64,000 nucleotides of DNA, from NCBI RefSeq assembly GCF_016859285.1, contig NC_053416.1, positions 16,386,501-16,450,500 on the forward strand. The letters are read 5' to 3'. Below, in pieces: positions 16,448 through 29,654 of this stretch. The translations under genes were made by a program, and so were the position numbers. The notes under the pieces are model-generated. The model was not told the DNA's origin, searched no databases, and saw only the letters and a list, made by a program, of their open reading frames with translations. The DNA comes from Xiphias gladius. Taxonomy: Eukaryota > Chordata > Actinopteri > Istiophoriformes > Xiphiidae. Every line of letters starts with the position of its first letter. The first letter of the stretch is position 1.

Positions 16448-18729
16448 TCATTTAGACATGTGCTTCTTCATACGTTGAATCTCCATCTAAAAAAAAACAA
16501 AACAAACCATGAAAGCAGTTTCTAGATATTAGGTCTAATATTCTTGGCTCAAAGTGGTTCTGTCCAGTTTAAAAATGTGAATAATACTTTACAGAAATCC
16601 AGTTTGTTTTGTTTCTTCATGTCACACCTGTAAAGTCAAACGGATCCTTTTCTCCTCATCCAGCTCATTCATCAGCAGTTTAATTTCTTTGCTGGAACAA
16701 AAAATATTGTCAAATTAGTGCAGCAAAAAAAAAAAAAACTCTCCTGATGGAAACTAAAAATCCTAGTAACAAAGACATACTTGTGCTGGCTCTTCATCTG
16801 TTCAAACTCGTCCCGCAGGTCTCTCAGCTCCGTCTGCAGTTGTTCCAATTTCGGTAAAGAGTGTTGCGCTAGACTTCTGCTCGGCTGGGTGTCGGATTTG
16901 AGGCCTGGGGGCAGCGTGGGATGTAGTACAGCAGAGAGGGCCTTTGGTAACAGAGAGGAGAAGGACTGTATGGGCACACCTTTGGGTACTGCTGCCTGTG
17001 GAGAATAACCCAACATTACTGGCTGACAAGAAACAAAAACCAGAAATAATAATTCAAATTTTAAAGTGCGTAGAGTCTCAAGTTTTTCTGTTGCACTCAC
17101 AGGCAGGCCAGACCCATTGTGACTTGTTTCCTGAGGGTTTTCTTGAAGTGTTAAAGTACCCAGCTCTTCACTCTGGTTTTCTTTTCTTTCCTCCTCCATC
17201 ATGAGTGTTACCTGTAAGTTAAGTCTAGTTTGAGACATCTGATAAGTCATATACATTTACAGTTCACTTCGCCCATTGAAAGTGCGAAAACAAATGTCCC
17301 AGCTTTTGGTGTCCCCAAAGAGAATGTTAAAAGTAGCCTTTAGGTCAGTAACGAATGATAAAAGTGATGGACCTCCAGGTAAAATTCTGAAAAACATATT
17401 TAATACTGGGCGTTTACCTTTTAACCTTGTTTTAAGTCAGGAGTCAAAGTAGTAGTATCTGCTGCTGCTGTACGTGGCTGTGTGTTACTTGAGGTAGCTC
17501 AGAAAAGTTAAATTTATCCCAAGGACAGATGGGACACAAACAGACCAGATCACACACTCTTTTTATATGTCAGCCAAGTTATAGTAGTATTACAGTGTAG
17601 TAGTATTTAACTGGACGATGTAACAGTGGAATGGTTTGACTTCTAGATAAGTATTATTAAACATGTATACTTCCCAGAGTCTGAAGCCTTGACTGTAACC
17701 TCTCATCTGCAGCATGAGCTACCTGCTCATTCAGCTTCTCCACCACCGGCACAATTGAATCAAACTCCTCAGTTTCTTTGAGAGAAACGGAGAATAAATG
17801 TTAAAACTCACCTCTCAGAATCCACTACTCGCACTAACACTACTACCACTACTACTACCACTACTTTACACCCATTGCTACAGAGAACGTAGGCCATTTC
17901 CACAGCAATAAACCTAGATCGCGTTCCATTTTTTGTGATCCCAAAGCCTTAACATTCATCATTTTATTTTTTTTAACATGCAGAATTAAAGCATGGTAGT
18001 ATTTCAAATGACTTTGCAACAGATGTAAAAACAGTAGTTGCAAGGCTTACCAGGAATGAGGACTGAGCTATAGATGCCCATCGTGACAGAGAGGAATACA
18101 AGGGTAGAGTGTGAAAGACAGTAAAACCTGCAGTCTTTAAGTCTACATCTACAAATGACAGATTGGAGCAAGTCAGTGGAGCAGAAACCAACAGAAACCA
18201 GTCAGCTCAGTGTAACATGCTACACCTTTATGAAATTCAAATGTTCTGAAAAATAAAGGTTGTTCTTTATCTATTATCTGTGTTTTTCATAATAATTCAG
18301 CTGCTTCCATTTGACCATTCAACTGAGATACTTCTTCAAGCTAAATTTGGGTGTTAGACGCAGCTGTTTCTCTCATGCCAAAGCAGTGAACAAATGTGCA
18401 ACACATGCTGGAACCGATGCACAGAAAGGGGCACAGTGACAGATTGTACGTTCATTTGTAAACATACTAAACCAATGACCAGGTTATTGTCACTTAAAGT
18501 CGAGGATCTGGTGCATGCACTCACCTTGTTTTGCCAGCGTCACCAGTGAGATACAGCAGCATCTGTGGTAACTGGACACCATCCATTGTAACCCAGTGTG
18601 GTCTGCAGAGTATGTTGTGATGACGAGTGGTACTGTCAGGGCTAAGTTTAGCTCAGGACAGAGTGCAGCTCCCCCCTGCTCACAAATATCACTGGGGCAG
18701 AGCGGAGGGCGTTGAAGACTGAAGGGCAA
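16448..18729 (-). CDS. SH3KBP1/CIN85-like protein consisting of the C-terminal coiled-coil module only
   Basis: The full-length SH3KBP1/CD2AP family links receptor ubiquitination, endocytosis and actin through three SH3 domains, a proline-rich region and a C-terminal coiled coil. Here only the C-terminal part is encoded. Phase-consistent exons are 17775-17723, 17211-17101, 17022-16781, 16691-16628 and 16486-16448. They include EEFDSIVP, the coiled-coil start LEQLQTELRDLRDEFEQMK, and KEIKLLMNELDEEKRIRL, ending MKKHMSK. A fifth-upstream exon (18729-18525) has an AAG/GTGAGT donor in the right phase and would give about 237 aa, but its start codon is uncertain. No SH3-coding exon fits between it and the neighbouring gene at 20522. 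The product could be a short isoform-like gene, a duplicate fragment, or the 3' end of a rearranged sh3kbp1. The coiled-coil exons are solid; the first exon is weak. Confidence 0.72.
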
Positions 18730-20521
18730 GATTTGTGTTTACAGGGACAAACTGGAGTACAGTTACACAAGAACTGATGTTTAAACTGGGCAGAGGAAAG
18801 AAAGCATAAAGGGTGATGATTGGCATTTATTGTGATAGCTCAAGAGCTGTGTTGATTGGCTTTCCTTAGTGCTTCCTGAACAGCGCTTAAAATGGACACT
18901 CCATCGATTTTACACACACACAGTCCATTTTATTCATCACGAGTATTATCATTCACCCTGCTAAAACAGTTGTATAATGTCCTCTGTGGCTCTGGAGGGA
19001 GACTGTTAAGTTTTAAAAAGTTACCCTGATGATGTCATAAGGGTCACCTTACCTTGGGCTCAAGAAAATTTTAACAGAAAGACTGTTAAAAACTGGAGGT
19101 GTAGGGTTTGAAAGAAATGGGTATTTAGGAGGCAGGAAGGGTCTAATGAAATACATTATTGAACTGCAACATGGGAAATTTCTGGATATATAAGGGATAC
19201 GAGGGACTAAAAGCCAGGATATCTCAGCCTCTGCTGATTCAATTTTGACCACTTTTTTTTTTTTTTTTTAAAAACAATCTCTTTTGATTTCCCCAACTTT
19301 ACGGACGAGCAATACCAAATTGCTGGAGTACAAAGAGCACTGGAAATTCTGCAACAACCTGAAATCAGTTGTTATGTAATTATACTGAACGGTACTTAAT
19401 CCACTAAATCAATAAAGTAGTCAAACTGTGTGGAGACAGATTCTCTTTAGGGAATAAAGCATATAAGTGACTGCCGTTTTTAAAAATTAAATGTGTATCA
19501 CAATTTTAGGACATAAAAAACAAACAAACAAACAAACAAATACATGGACAGGCAACAAAAGGCTAAAAAACGAATTATAAGTTCCTGTTTCTTAAAAACA
19601 TAGGACTACCAATTAATTGATTCTGTCCTCTTTCTGAATCTACAATCAAAACAAAGACAACTTTCAAATAGAGCTTGTTAAATCCAATTTTACTTCAAAT
19701 CTCAAACAATAAACTGAACGTGATTATACAAGTTTTACAAGTAGTAGCTAGGTGTCAGTCAACAAGCTAAGGTTTCTAATCAGAACACCCTATGATTAAT
19801 CAAATAAGACATCTCATGTGATAAGTCTTTCCAAACAATAAAGGGAGATGTTAAAGTAAACATTTCTTGGACTTAACAAACCTGAAGTGGATCGTTGCTG
19901 GTAAACAAACAAACAAACAAACAAAAAAAGCTAAGACTAAGTAAAATGAAGACTGCCAAGCTCACAAGCAGCAATTCCCAAATCAAAATACACCAGAAAT
20001 AAGCAGAACAGTGTAATATAATGGCATATGTTACAAACATTCTAAAACAAAGTACTGCAGTACTTCAAATATGCGAACAAAACACTTGTACCAGAGAACA
20101 GAAGTAAGCAACAACACTTCCATTATATACAGGCAGGTTGGGATTGTAGTGAGAGAAGAGTTTGTGCAGTCCACCCAGCAGAAAAGATCTTGAGATTTTT
20201 CCACGTTTTCCAGTGTCATGTCTGCAGAATGTGGGACCTGTGATGAGATTAAGAAAAAAATTCCTGTGAATACATCATTTCTTGAACATCATGATATGTA
20301 AATTACAGATTGCTTTGTCATGATAAATCAAGATTTCTTTACAGTGATTAAATGATAAATGCAGTCACACAGCTGACTGATACTATGTACTGAATAGGCC
20401 TACTGATGACCTGAGGATGGACGACACCATTTGAGGAAGACACTACTCGTGGTACACGGTCAGTTGAGATTGCCTCACTGCGCCGTCACAGCCACAAAGC
20501 ACAATTTCTTACCGGAGGTTA
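18730..20521. other. Spacer upstream of sh3kbp1-like gene and 3' of bclaf3-like gene
   Basis: I see no coding exon. It probably includes the promoter of the sh3kbp1-like gene and the 3' UTR of the leftward-transcribed bclaf3-like gene. A minus-strand AATAAA lies near 18825-18830. Two short (AAAC)n runs occur near 19519-19542 and 19900-19924, and there is a T-run at about 19252-19269. Confidence 0.5.
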
Positions 20522-23500
20522 TCACCAGCGTTGTTGGTTGGGTCCTCGGTTGTACGGCGCACGCTGACGCATCACTCTCATGTTGCGGTATTTAGACATG
20601 ATACTGTGACTTTTTCTGAACACTGGCCTCTGATTTGGGAAGGGACGTGGCACTAAGCTCTCCTTATAAAAAAATAAAAATAAAATAAATTCACATATTG
20701 GTTTTTAAGAGAGCCATTTAACATTTCCTAGAGGAAGCAAGTGATATCTGAAGAGGGTATGCATACCATAAGTGGTCGTCTTACATTTCCAGACAGTTCA
20801 GGACCTGTCCGTCTTGGACCACCAGGGAACTTCGGTCTCTGTAAAAACAACAGTAAAAGCTTAATACATACAGAAGGCGATTATCTTTCTTTATTCCTCA
20901 AACATTTAAAATGAAAGAAACAGTGCAGATGTAAATGTTTAATCATATCATCGACCAGTGATCACATTGCTGAACATTACATAGCGGGAACCTCATAGTG
21001 ATCACGTATGTCTGGGTCAAATTGATCACAATAAGCAGATGAATATTATATTTCTTACATTAATATAAAGTAATACACCAGAAAGCTTCGGCATTTACGG
21101 ATGTAAAGATAAAACAACATAAAGTGCACCGTGGCCCTCTCCTGCTCCAACCCTGGTCTGAATGGGCAGGGTGAAAAATCACACTCAGGTAACACATCTG
21201 CTGCTGTGAGTGAGCAGGGAGGATAATTACTCTCTATAAAAGTCTGACTTGGGTTGAATTTAGAATACTTTTATATGTTTTAGCTGCAAACTCTGACGCC
21301 GTCTTCTTTTATTTTTTACACCTGCTTTTAGAAAACATTTGAATAAAATAAAACATTTCAAAGTTGTGATATAGCATTCAATTTTAAAATATCTAAGTTT
21401 GGCTTGTGACCAGTGCACATTTACCGCCGTCATTCTTCAGTGATTTATCACATAGTGGGGCACGAGCTCAGCACACTCCAATACAATAACTGTTTCACTC
21501 ACCTGCATGGGTCCTGGTCCTGGTTTCCTGAAGGGCCTCCCAGATCTGTTGCTGTCCTGCATCATATTAAATGGCCTGAGAACATCAAAAACAGGTCACT
21601 CTTTGCATAAAGCTTGCATTTACATATGGCAAACACTTGACTTCCTAATGAACAAGAACTTTGTTTCAAACTATGGAATAATTCTAAGAAATGTACCGGA
21701 ACATCCTCTTATCCAAATGTCCCCGTTTTCTGTCTTCAGGCAATGACCTGGAATCATTCATCTTTGAGAGTCGGCTGTTTGGCGAGGCGTCTGCATCTGA
21801 ACTGCGTTCTAAACAGAATAGGGGGATAACAAACCCTGCAGCTGAAGATTAAAAAATAAAAAATAAAAACTTTAAACCTTAAGAGCAAGAAAGGCATGTA
21901 AGTTGATGAGATATCGAAAAGCAATTGCACAACAGACAAAGACCTTTTGTTGTTACAATACACAAGATCACAAAAACAACTTACCAGTCTTTGACTTTGG
22001 GCCGCGATCTTTTTGAGGTGAGCCACCCTTGGAAGAGGAGCTTGGCCCGGGTGGCCAGTGGGACAAAACAACAAGATCACGTTTCTCTATGGGAGAAGAT
22101 CTGTGAAGTGTGTCACAGAGGCAGGGTTAAGGACATCAGCATTCCTATCCCAGAAACATTTCAGGCTTATGTCAGTGTATATAACATCTTAAATGTGTCC
22201 TGGATACATTAACACCATGTCATTCAAGTTATCACTGTTAAAGAAACAGACTGCAAGTAAAAAATAAAATCAACCTGTCAGCTCTTAGAAGATATGCAAT
22301 TTTAACCAGTAATGAACAGCACTGTTTTGCAGGCAGATAAATGATCATAAAGCCAGGCATCACACATGGGTACTTACAAAAACCATGGAATGTCCATGCT
22401 CCTTTACTCCTATTTTTGTACCCTGAATCAATCTGAGCTCTCTTCATTTACTCAGTGATTGCTAGAGCGGGTAAATCTTGGAGGACTTTAAGATATCGGT
22501 CTAGATCACTTCATCACATCTTCTATCCTCAGTCTCTCAGAAGCACAGGACGACGATGCCCTTGTTTTCACTGTCAGACTGAAGTTCAGAGGGTTTTATC
22601 ATCAGGTCATTCTTAGTTGTTCCTTAAGTCGTCTTCAATCATTCTCCTTATTCAAAGGGGTTCATAACATGTACATCAGAGAGGAAACGGAGATTGTCTA
22701 TAGTTCTGAGGTGAATGGCTGAAGACGTCCAGGCTGGCGATTATGTCAGCTTCTTCTCAAAAGCTGGGCAGTGGTTTTAAGAGATGATCCAGTGTTTGTC
22801 TGCCCACAGACAAGTCCAGGTTGCAAGGCTACTTTCTAAAGGCTTTGCAGTGCCTTCAAGCGAGACTTTTATTCCTTCAGATCTTCTACTCTCCTTAAAA
22901 TTTTGGGCATTGGGCATGATTTGGGAAAAGGCAGGAATTTAACAAGGATGATCATCTGATTGGTTCTGCAGTAAGAATATAGTCAAGGAGCTAGAGCAGT
23001 GCTCTCCTTTCCTCTTCATGTAGTAGTTTTAAGTTATAGTGGTATAAAGTGCCAAGTATTGATTGAGGACATCTTCTGTCCATCACACTAGGCACTGTCT
23101 TTGCCGGATGACATTCACAGGTTTGGATTAGAGATTAGAGCAGCTAGTGAATATTCTGATTTCCCTCAGGCTGAGGATGCACACCTCTGACATTACATTT
23201 AGGTCACACGTCAGATTAGACACAGGAACTGACCACAGCACATGCTGACCTGTGGGTCCAAGCCAAATGCTTTCACACTGATAAGAATATAACAAGGTGG
23301 TATGGTAAGGCTGCAAAGACCAGGCTGATCTCGCTTGTCCCCATGCAGCATCAAGTTGGAGTTCTGGCCACTTGCACGCTCTCCTTTCATCTTGTTCTCA
23401 TCTATTGTAAATCCGTTCCCTTAGGCCTGTTTTGTTTCTCCACTTGTGTTTTGTCCTTTTTAGAGTTTGATCTTCTGTTGAGTTCTCAGCTACTTCATAT

Positions 23501-26500
23501 ATCATCCTTTTCCAGCTGTCTGACATGGCACATCAAGGCCCATTTCACTGCAGGTATTGTTGAAATGATTAAAACACAGAGCTGGCGATCTAGTAGCTCA
23601 ATGGTCACTGGTTTGACTCCTGCAAAAGTTGACCTAACCATCCCAGGTGTTTTTCATCAAAGTGCTTCAAGGTAATTCTCCACCTTGGACATGGTTAATA
23701 CTTGGTGCACATCTGAAAGTATGGGAGCTGTAGGAGAGCTTCTTTAAAATGTTTTTATGACTGCAAATTAGCAGACAACTCCAGTACTTAGATGAACTGT
23801 ATGAAGTGCAAGTAGTAGTATTTCAGCTCCTCTTCGTTCTACTCAGTCTGAACAGGAAAGATGCAGCACCATCCACAAGGCTTCACATTTCAGGTGTATA
23901 AGCCAATCCTTCTGGCAAAATTAATTCATTTTGCAGATAGCAAGAATATGATTTCCACTTCCAACTTCCACTTCTGCGTAACACATGAAGTGGGCATTAC
24001 TCCGAGTCGTTTACACACCTGTACACGTGGCTATGCATCTGCTGAATGTTTGATGATAAAAATTCCTGAATACAGTGACTGACGTGCTCTATCAGTCAAA
24101 AAAAGATCAATTCTTTGTGGAATTCTTTCTTGGGTTTTAACTGTTTTTTTATGTCGTTAAAATTCTAACAACCACTTTAGAACTTTCATTATTGGAAATT
24201 TTATGTGCATAAACAACTGAGTCAGGAATTTCAATCTCTGAATATGAGTTATGTATCAGTTAATTTATCAGCGAAAATAAATGCAGGTGCAGGTTGTCTT
24301 CTAACTCTTATGGTGGCTAGTAATGTCCAGGAACAGAAAATCCTCTTGATTGTTTTATGGCTTTCGCTGTCTCTGTTGTCAGCAATAATCACCATCATCC
24401 ACCTTGATTCTGTTGTGGTTAGATTTAAAGTAAAACAAAGTGTCAGAGTTTTGAATAACTTTGTTTTTGGAAATTTCTTGATCAAACATGCCACTTGACT
24501 TGTAACTTTGCTATCCCATGTTTTAGTTAGTGCCTTGAGCAATCGCCATTCAACGCTGGACATCCATTTGATGCATCTCTTTTCCCAAGGTCCATGTATA
24601 GCTGACACGTTGTCAATAATTTAAAAAGGGACGGCATGGCAATTTCAGATTAGGTCATGTTAAGTGCAGTCTTCTTTCGTGCTTTACACTAAATGTTGTG
24701 ACTTCAGCTTCAGTTTGCTTTTGTTTTCTATCGAGGATGAAGGGGTCTTCACAACATGCTGAAGAGCACTTCTTTCTTTCTTAAGACACTCAATGCTGAC
24801 AAACTGAGGAATCCTTAAACAGCACCGATCAACTAATTTTTCCACTCTCCTCATCATGGGCATTAAACATTTTTGTCAGGGTTTTAAAAATGGTTGGCTT
24901 TATTCATATGCTGCGTAACTTAGCACTTTTTCTTCAGCCCACTTGATAGGAGGATATTTTGAAACATAGGCATGACGCAGACAGGGAGGCATTTGAGAAC
25001 TTTTGTAGCTTTTCATCAACTGAATCAGTGTTGCACAATTAGCCCATCACGACATCTCCATTTTCCACAGACGGCACCCCCTTCACACTGAGACATTCTT
25101 TCTTGACCTCCTAATCATCATCATCATCATCAAGCCCCTGCGAACAGTGCTAGAAGGAAAATACCGTACCTGTGTGTGTTCAAGGACCGACGAGATTCCA
25201 CCTGTTCTTTGCCTGTGTCAGAGTCTCTTGAAGACTTGCTGCCATTGCCATCTTCTCTGGGGGGAGACTGCTGTGGTTTTTCCCTTCTTGGTTCCAGCTT
25301 TTTCAGAGGAATTGGATTTGACTGGAAACGTTTCTTCCTGATAGCAAGAACAGAGCTGATATTTCCCCGTGAGGTCATGGAGTCGCCCAGACGAGGCCTG
25401 GGTTTCACCGATGGAGGTATTCTGAGCCTCATGAGAGATTCTGCTCTGATTTGTCTGCTCTTAACTAGGTAACTTTTATCCCTAAGAGACATAGGTTTAC
25501 CACCAAATGGCCTGGGAATACTGAGCAGCTGAGGTCTCTCTCTCCTGGGGTGCTTTGGATTGCCATGCTCCAGTCCAGGATCTGAGGGCATGCTGATGTC
25601 TGATACCCTCCTCTTGCGGGGTCCTGCCACTTGTCTCTCCTGAGGACTCCTGTGGTAGGATGATGACTGTGATGGACCTCCTTTCCATGAGGGGGATCTG
25701 AAAGGGGGCAGGTGAGGGACATCTTGTGCCCTCTCTCTACTGTGGGATCTGCTGCCCTGCCTCTCCACCGGACCACGCTGCCGCCTGGAGTCTTGCTCAG
25801 ATGACCACCTGCATATCCATCAAACAATAGAGAAATCATTACAATGATAGCTCCATGGCCATGTTAAGTGGGAGGCGGAACTTTTAACTTTTATCTTAAT
25901 GCAGCCCCTTCATAATGCCATGACAGAATGAAACAGGTAGGAGAAGTAAATTTTCAAAGAGTAATTACAGATGTAAATCTCCTCTCAATGGCAGGTGAAA
26001 CCACATTTACATCAGACCCCCATTAATCCCCTCTAATAACTATGGGTTTGGCCAGAGTAGAGGTAATCATTACGACCCCTGTGATTGGGAGGACTGGGCC
26101 AGCTTCAGGCCTCCGCTTTAATTATTTTACCCAGCTGGGATTGTTGCTTCACTCCTGTACCTCTCTGGACATGAGCCTCTCTCATGCATCTCTCTGGGGC
26201 TCCTATGTGACCCAGAGGGCCTGTGTTCTCCATTGTGTGGATGAGAGAACGCTCCAGCCTCGTTCCAGCGCTTCATGCCGTGACCTGAGTGCTCATAGGG
26301 CCTTTCTCTGGGACTGTAACTTCCACGAGGATCTCGACTCCGCTGCTCCTGATGGGGAGACCCTGACTGTCTTTTGGGGCCCCTGAAAGACCCCTGATAG
26401 GATTGTGTAGAGCCTGGCCTCCTATCAGCTGGGTGACTACGAAAATGTCTTGGGGAGGGTGACCTGTGACCTGAATGGTGGCCATGGAAAGGTGGGCCCC

Positions 26501-27076
26501 TTTGGCCTGGGGATCCATGTGCAGGACTGCGAGAGGATGACTGATGCTGGCCATGGGGGGAGCGGTTTGGCCTAGATGGAGAAGGCCTCCTCTGGCTATG
26601 GTGTGGTTCCATTTTGGGGGAGTATAATTGAAAGGAATCCTGATTCGGGGACCTCCAGTGATTGAAACGTGGCTCCCTTTGATCTCCCATCAGGGGAGCT
26701 CTCTTGACAACAGGGGGTCGTCCTCTACCTCTGGATTCTCTCCAGTTAAAGGGGGCCTTTACTGGGTAGCCTGGGGCATCTCTTCGACCTTTGGAGTTGG
26801 GGTTGAAATTCCCTTCACTCGGCCCAATGCCATGACCATCTCCGTATGGTCTGATAAGACAAGAAAAACAGAAATAGGTAGATTACAATACATAATGCCA
26901 CTTTAAAATACCATAATTTTTCAAATACAAGGGCCAGCATCAATCTTAAATCACTATTACACAACAAAAGATTTAACAATCATGAACATAACACCAATGT
27001 ATCGGGTGCAACTTGACATAATGAAAAGACATTACCTGGGCTTTAAGCGGGGGGGTCCAAAATGTGGTCGGACCAT
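20522..27076 (-). CDS. bclaf3: Arg/Ser/Pro/Gly-rich nuclear-type protein, probable bclaf3 (CXorf23) orthologue
   Basis: Eight coding exons join in phase: 27076-27036, 26850-26131, 25808-25170, 22100-21985, 21808-21697, 21575-21503, 20838-20785 and 20662-20522, giving 631 aa from the [15 protein letters not shown]. The protein is low-complexity: SR/RS and SP-rich in the two large exons, with basic RxxGRP-type runs at the C terminus. It is probably disordered and RNA- or chromatin-associated. Position next to map7d2 and an sh3kbp1-like gene matches the human BCLAF3 neighbourhood. The C-terminal pattern [14 protein letters not shown] resembles the KSxxIxxKYxxLR end I recall for BCLAF3. The BCLAF/THRAP3 central signature (PEIHRRIDxS and the DLRHDI-type block) is not seen, so this copy is short or strongly diverged. 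The gene structure is well supported; the name rests mainly on synteny. Confidence 0.72.
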
Positions 27077-28822
27077 CTTTGGAAGTGAGTGAATAATCTA
27101 TGGACAAAAAAGAAGCCATACTGAGTTTGAAAGCCCTAAGCAACAATAGTAGATTCCTAAAGCTAAGCACAATCTTTGACCTGCCCTGACTCCGTAGCTG
27201 AAACAAGCTCTAAACAGTCTAAGTAACACCATCAAAATAAGTACCAAGTAAAGCTAGGCATGGATTTCAGTTAAGTTTCTTTTATTCTACTTCTATTTTC
27301 TTGTTCTCTTTATCTCACTCATATTTTAGATAAGCTGGATAGTCGGTTAAAAAAAAGTTACTTAAACATTAATAACACTTTCAATGCCTTTAGAAATGTA
27401 GTCATAAATCACAAAAACTATGGTATACTTTGGAAATGGTCAACATATACACAAAGTACATGTTACTTACAATAGATGGGATAAAACATGCAAAAGCTCT
27501 CATATCATTTAAATTAACATTTTAAAAATACTAATTTTCAACACATAATGCTAAAATGGTGCTGGAAAAAAAAAAAAAAAAAAAATCAAATTAAATCAAT
27601 TAAAAATCAAATTAAAATGCTTGGCAAAATAATATATTAAACATTGTAATGTGTAGATTATAAATTAATAATAGTATCAAAGCTGAATTAAAAATTGTGA
27701 GTAAATCAAATGAGCAAATCCCAACATTTCAAAAGGAATGGTGCAAAGGGTAAATATTTTTAAAAGGTAGGGCTTAATTTTGCTAAAACCAAACCACAGC
27801 AATATGTAAACTATTAATCAGATAAAAGTTCGCTCAGTCCTAATCCAATCAATTGCGTCTCAGACTATATTTACAGCTGACACTGTATTGCAGCTGCCTT
27901 CTCTCAAATGTTTTAATGATTACTATAAAAGTCTTCAAGGCTGTTTAGGACAAACGTCAATTTGCACTTGCTGTTGTAGCAACAAACACCAAAACGGGAG
28001 TGTTGCTGTCCTCAGTATTGTGCAAATCTTACATCAAAATTGCAAAATTACCACATAAAACGGATACTACTCATTATATCAGAATACATTAATTTTCTAT
28101 CTTTACATATGTTATACTGACAATATCTGAGGAGTTGAGATGGCTAGAAATCCACCGTAGAAAGAACTAAATGTAATATACAAAAACACATTTCCATACG
28201 CTGGCGCAATTTTGACGGTTTTGTCCCATTTTTCCCTGAGGTTTTCAGACGCGACCACATACGGTAATCCGTACGTTAATTTTTATGTAGCATATTTAAG
28301 TAAACCAGACAACAAAATCACACTTATGACCAAACACAAGGGTTTTCGAGGGGAAAACATCTTTAGGTTAGTTATATTTCTAGGGTTGCAGCTGCCACAG
28401 CTACGGCCCTGATCCTTAAAGCCTGGTGAAGGATCAGGCTGATCGTGCCTCCATTTTTGGTGTGAGCGAGTGGCAGCTGGCTGAGAAAATAACACGACTC
28501 ATTCAATATATTCTCTTTGTGCGGACACCAAATCCTACACTGAAGTAGTGACTATTTTAGAAACACACAGTGCCTTATTTTTTCGACTTTGTTTATATTT
28601 AGCAACGCAAATGTGGAAATGCAGGTCGAGTGAACGCTAACAACCTTATCTTACTGCTAAGCTAGCTAGCCTGGGTATTTCGCTAGTTTTTAACGCTGCT
28701 CTCAGACAATGGCATCGTGAGGCTGTTGCAATATCTTAGCTACAACTTGGACAAAATAAATAAGGAAAGGTCAACGTTATCTACAAGTAAGTGTAACTCA
28801 ATAATTTCGCTAACTACTTACC
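27077..28822 (-). other. 5' intron of bclaf3-like gene
   Basis: This stretch between the first coding exon and the likely non-coding first exon is very AT-rich, with a pure A run near 27566-27587. I see nothing else in it. Confidence 0.45.
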
Positions 28823-28900
28823 AAAGACTAACCGTCGATTAAATGAAAACTACGTGCGACACAGCTCAGCTGCTCTTCCTCGTCGTTTTCTTCCTCTTCT
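28822..28900 (-). promoter_or_regulatory. Probable non-coding first exon and promoter of bclaf3-like gene
   Basis: On the minus strand the sequence reads 'gtctttg' followed by a strong donor, gtaagta, at 28821 downward. Local CpG density rises around 28840-29010 compared with the AT-rich surroundings. The exon end at 28822 is inferred from the donor; its 5' end is not defined. Confidence 0.4.
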
Positions 28901-29179
28901 TATTGTTTTACTGCGGTTGTCATCCCGTTTGTTGGCGCATTACCGCCACCCTCTGGTCCGTGCTCTTCCTCGTCGCACCGCTCTCGACTCGCTGTGTTTA
29001 ACAGCCAGACTGAGGCGCCACCTACTGACCCGGAGTGTGAACTACATGTGTAAGAAGAATGCTGGAGGTCCAACGTACAGTCTGCCTTTTCTTTTCCTCT
29101 TCACTCAGTTCATTAGGTACACCCGGCTATAACTTACCCAGTCTAATACAAAAGTCCTGCAATAAATCCTACCTTCATG

Positions 29180-29654
29180 CAGTGGTGGAGGAAGCGCTCA
29201 GATTTATTGTTGAAGTAGAAGTGGTTCAGAAATACTCTGTTACAAGTACAAGTCCTGCATTCAACAATTTACTTAAGTACAAAAGTATTAGCATCAGAAT
29301 ATACCCGCTTATTATGTATAATGGCCTATTTTATAATAATATATATTATATTATTGTATTATAATTGTTGATGCATTAATATACATATCACTTTAATGTG
29401 GCAGCCGGTAGAGTTGAGGCTAACTTGAACTACTTTTTATACTGCTGGGTAGTTTAATCTATTATGATACATCATAATTTATTTGTTGATTATATTTTTT
29501 TATTATTAATAGAGAAAAAATATGATATTTGCCTCCAGAATATAGTGGAGCAGAATTATAAAGTAGCATAAATTGGAATTACTCAAGTAAAGTACCTCAA
29601 AACAATACTAAGTACAGTACTTGAGTAAATACATTTAATTACTTTCCACCACTG
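29180..29654. mobile_element. hAT-like non-autonomous DNA transposon (MITE)
   Basis: The element starts CAGTGGTGGA and ends TCCACCACTG, giving perfect 10-bp terminal inverted repeats of hAT type. Flanking 8-mers are ccttcatg and acttcatg, a 7-of-8 target-site duplication. The inside holds repeated 'acttaagtac' and 'cttgagtaaa' motifs that I recall from an abundant percomorph repeat. There is no transposase. It lies upstream of the bclaf3-like first exon. Confidence 0.85.

Noticed and set aside
22238-22447. Minus-strand segment with [13 protein letters not shown] looking like an extra bclaf3 exon
   Set aside because: No splice phase joins it to the neighbouring exons without a stop, whereas 25170 splices directly to 22100 in phase.
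24205-24608. Opposing open frames of about 100 codons in the large bclaf3 intron
   Set aside because: AT-rich sequence with no recognisable motif and no matching splice sites; length is within chance expectation.
25130-26386. Plus-strand open frames opposite the bclaf3 exons
   Set aside because: They are shadows of the GC-rich minus-strand coding exons, which join in phase with their neighbours.
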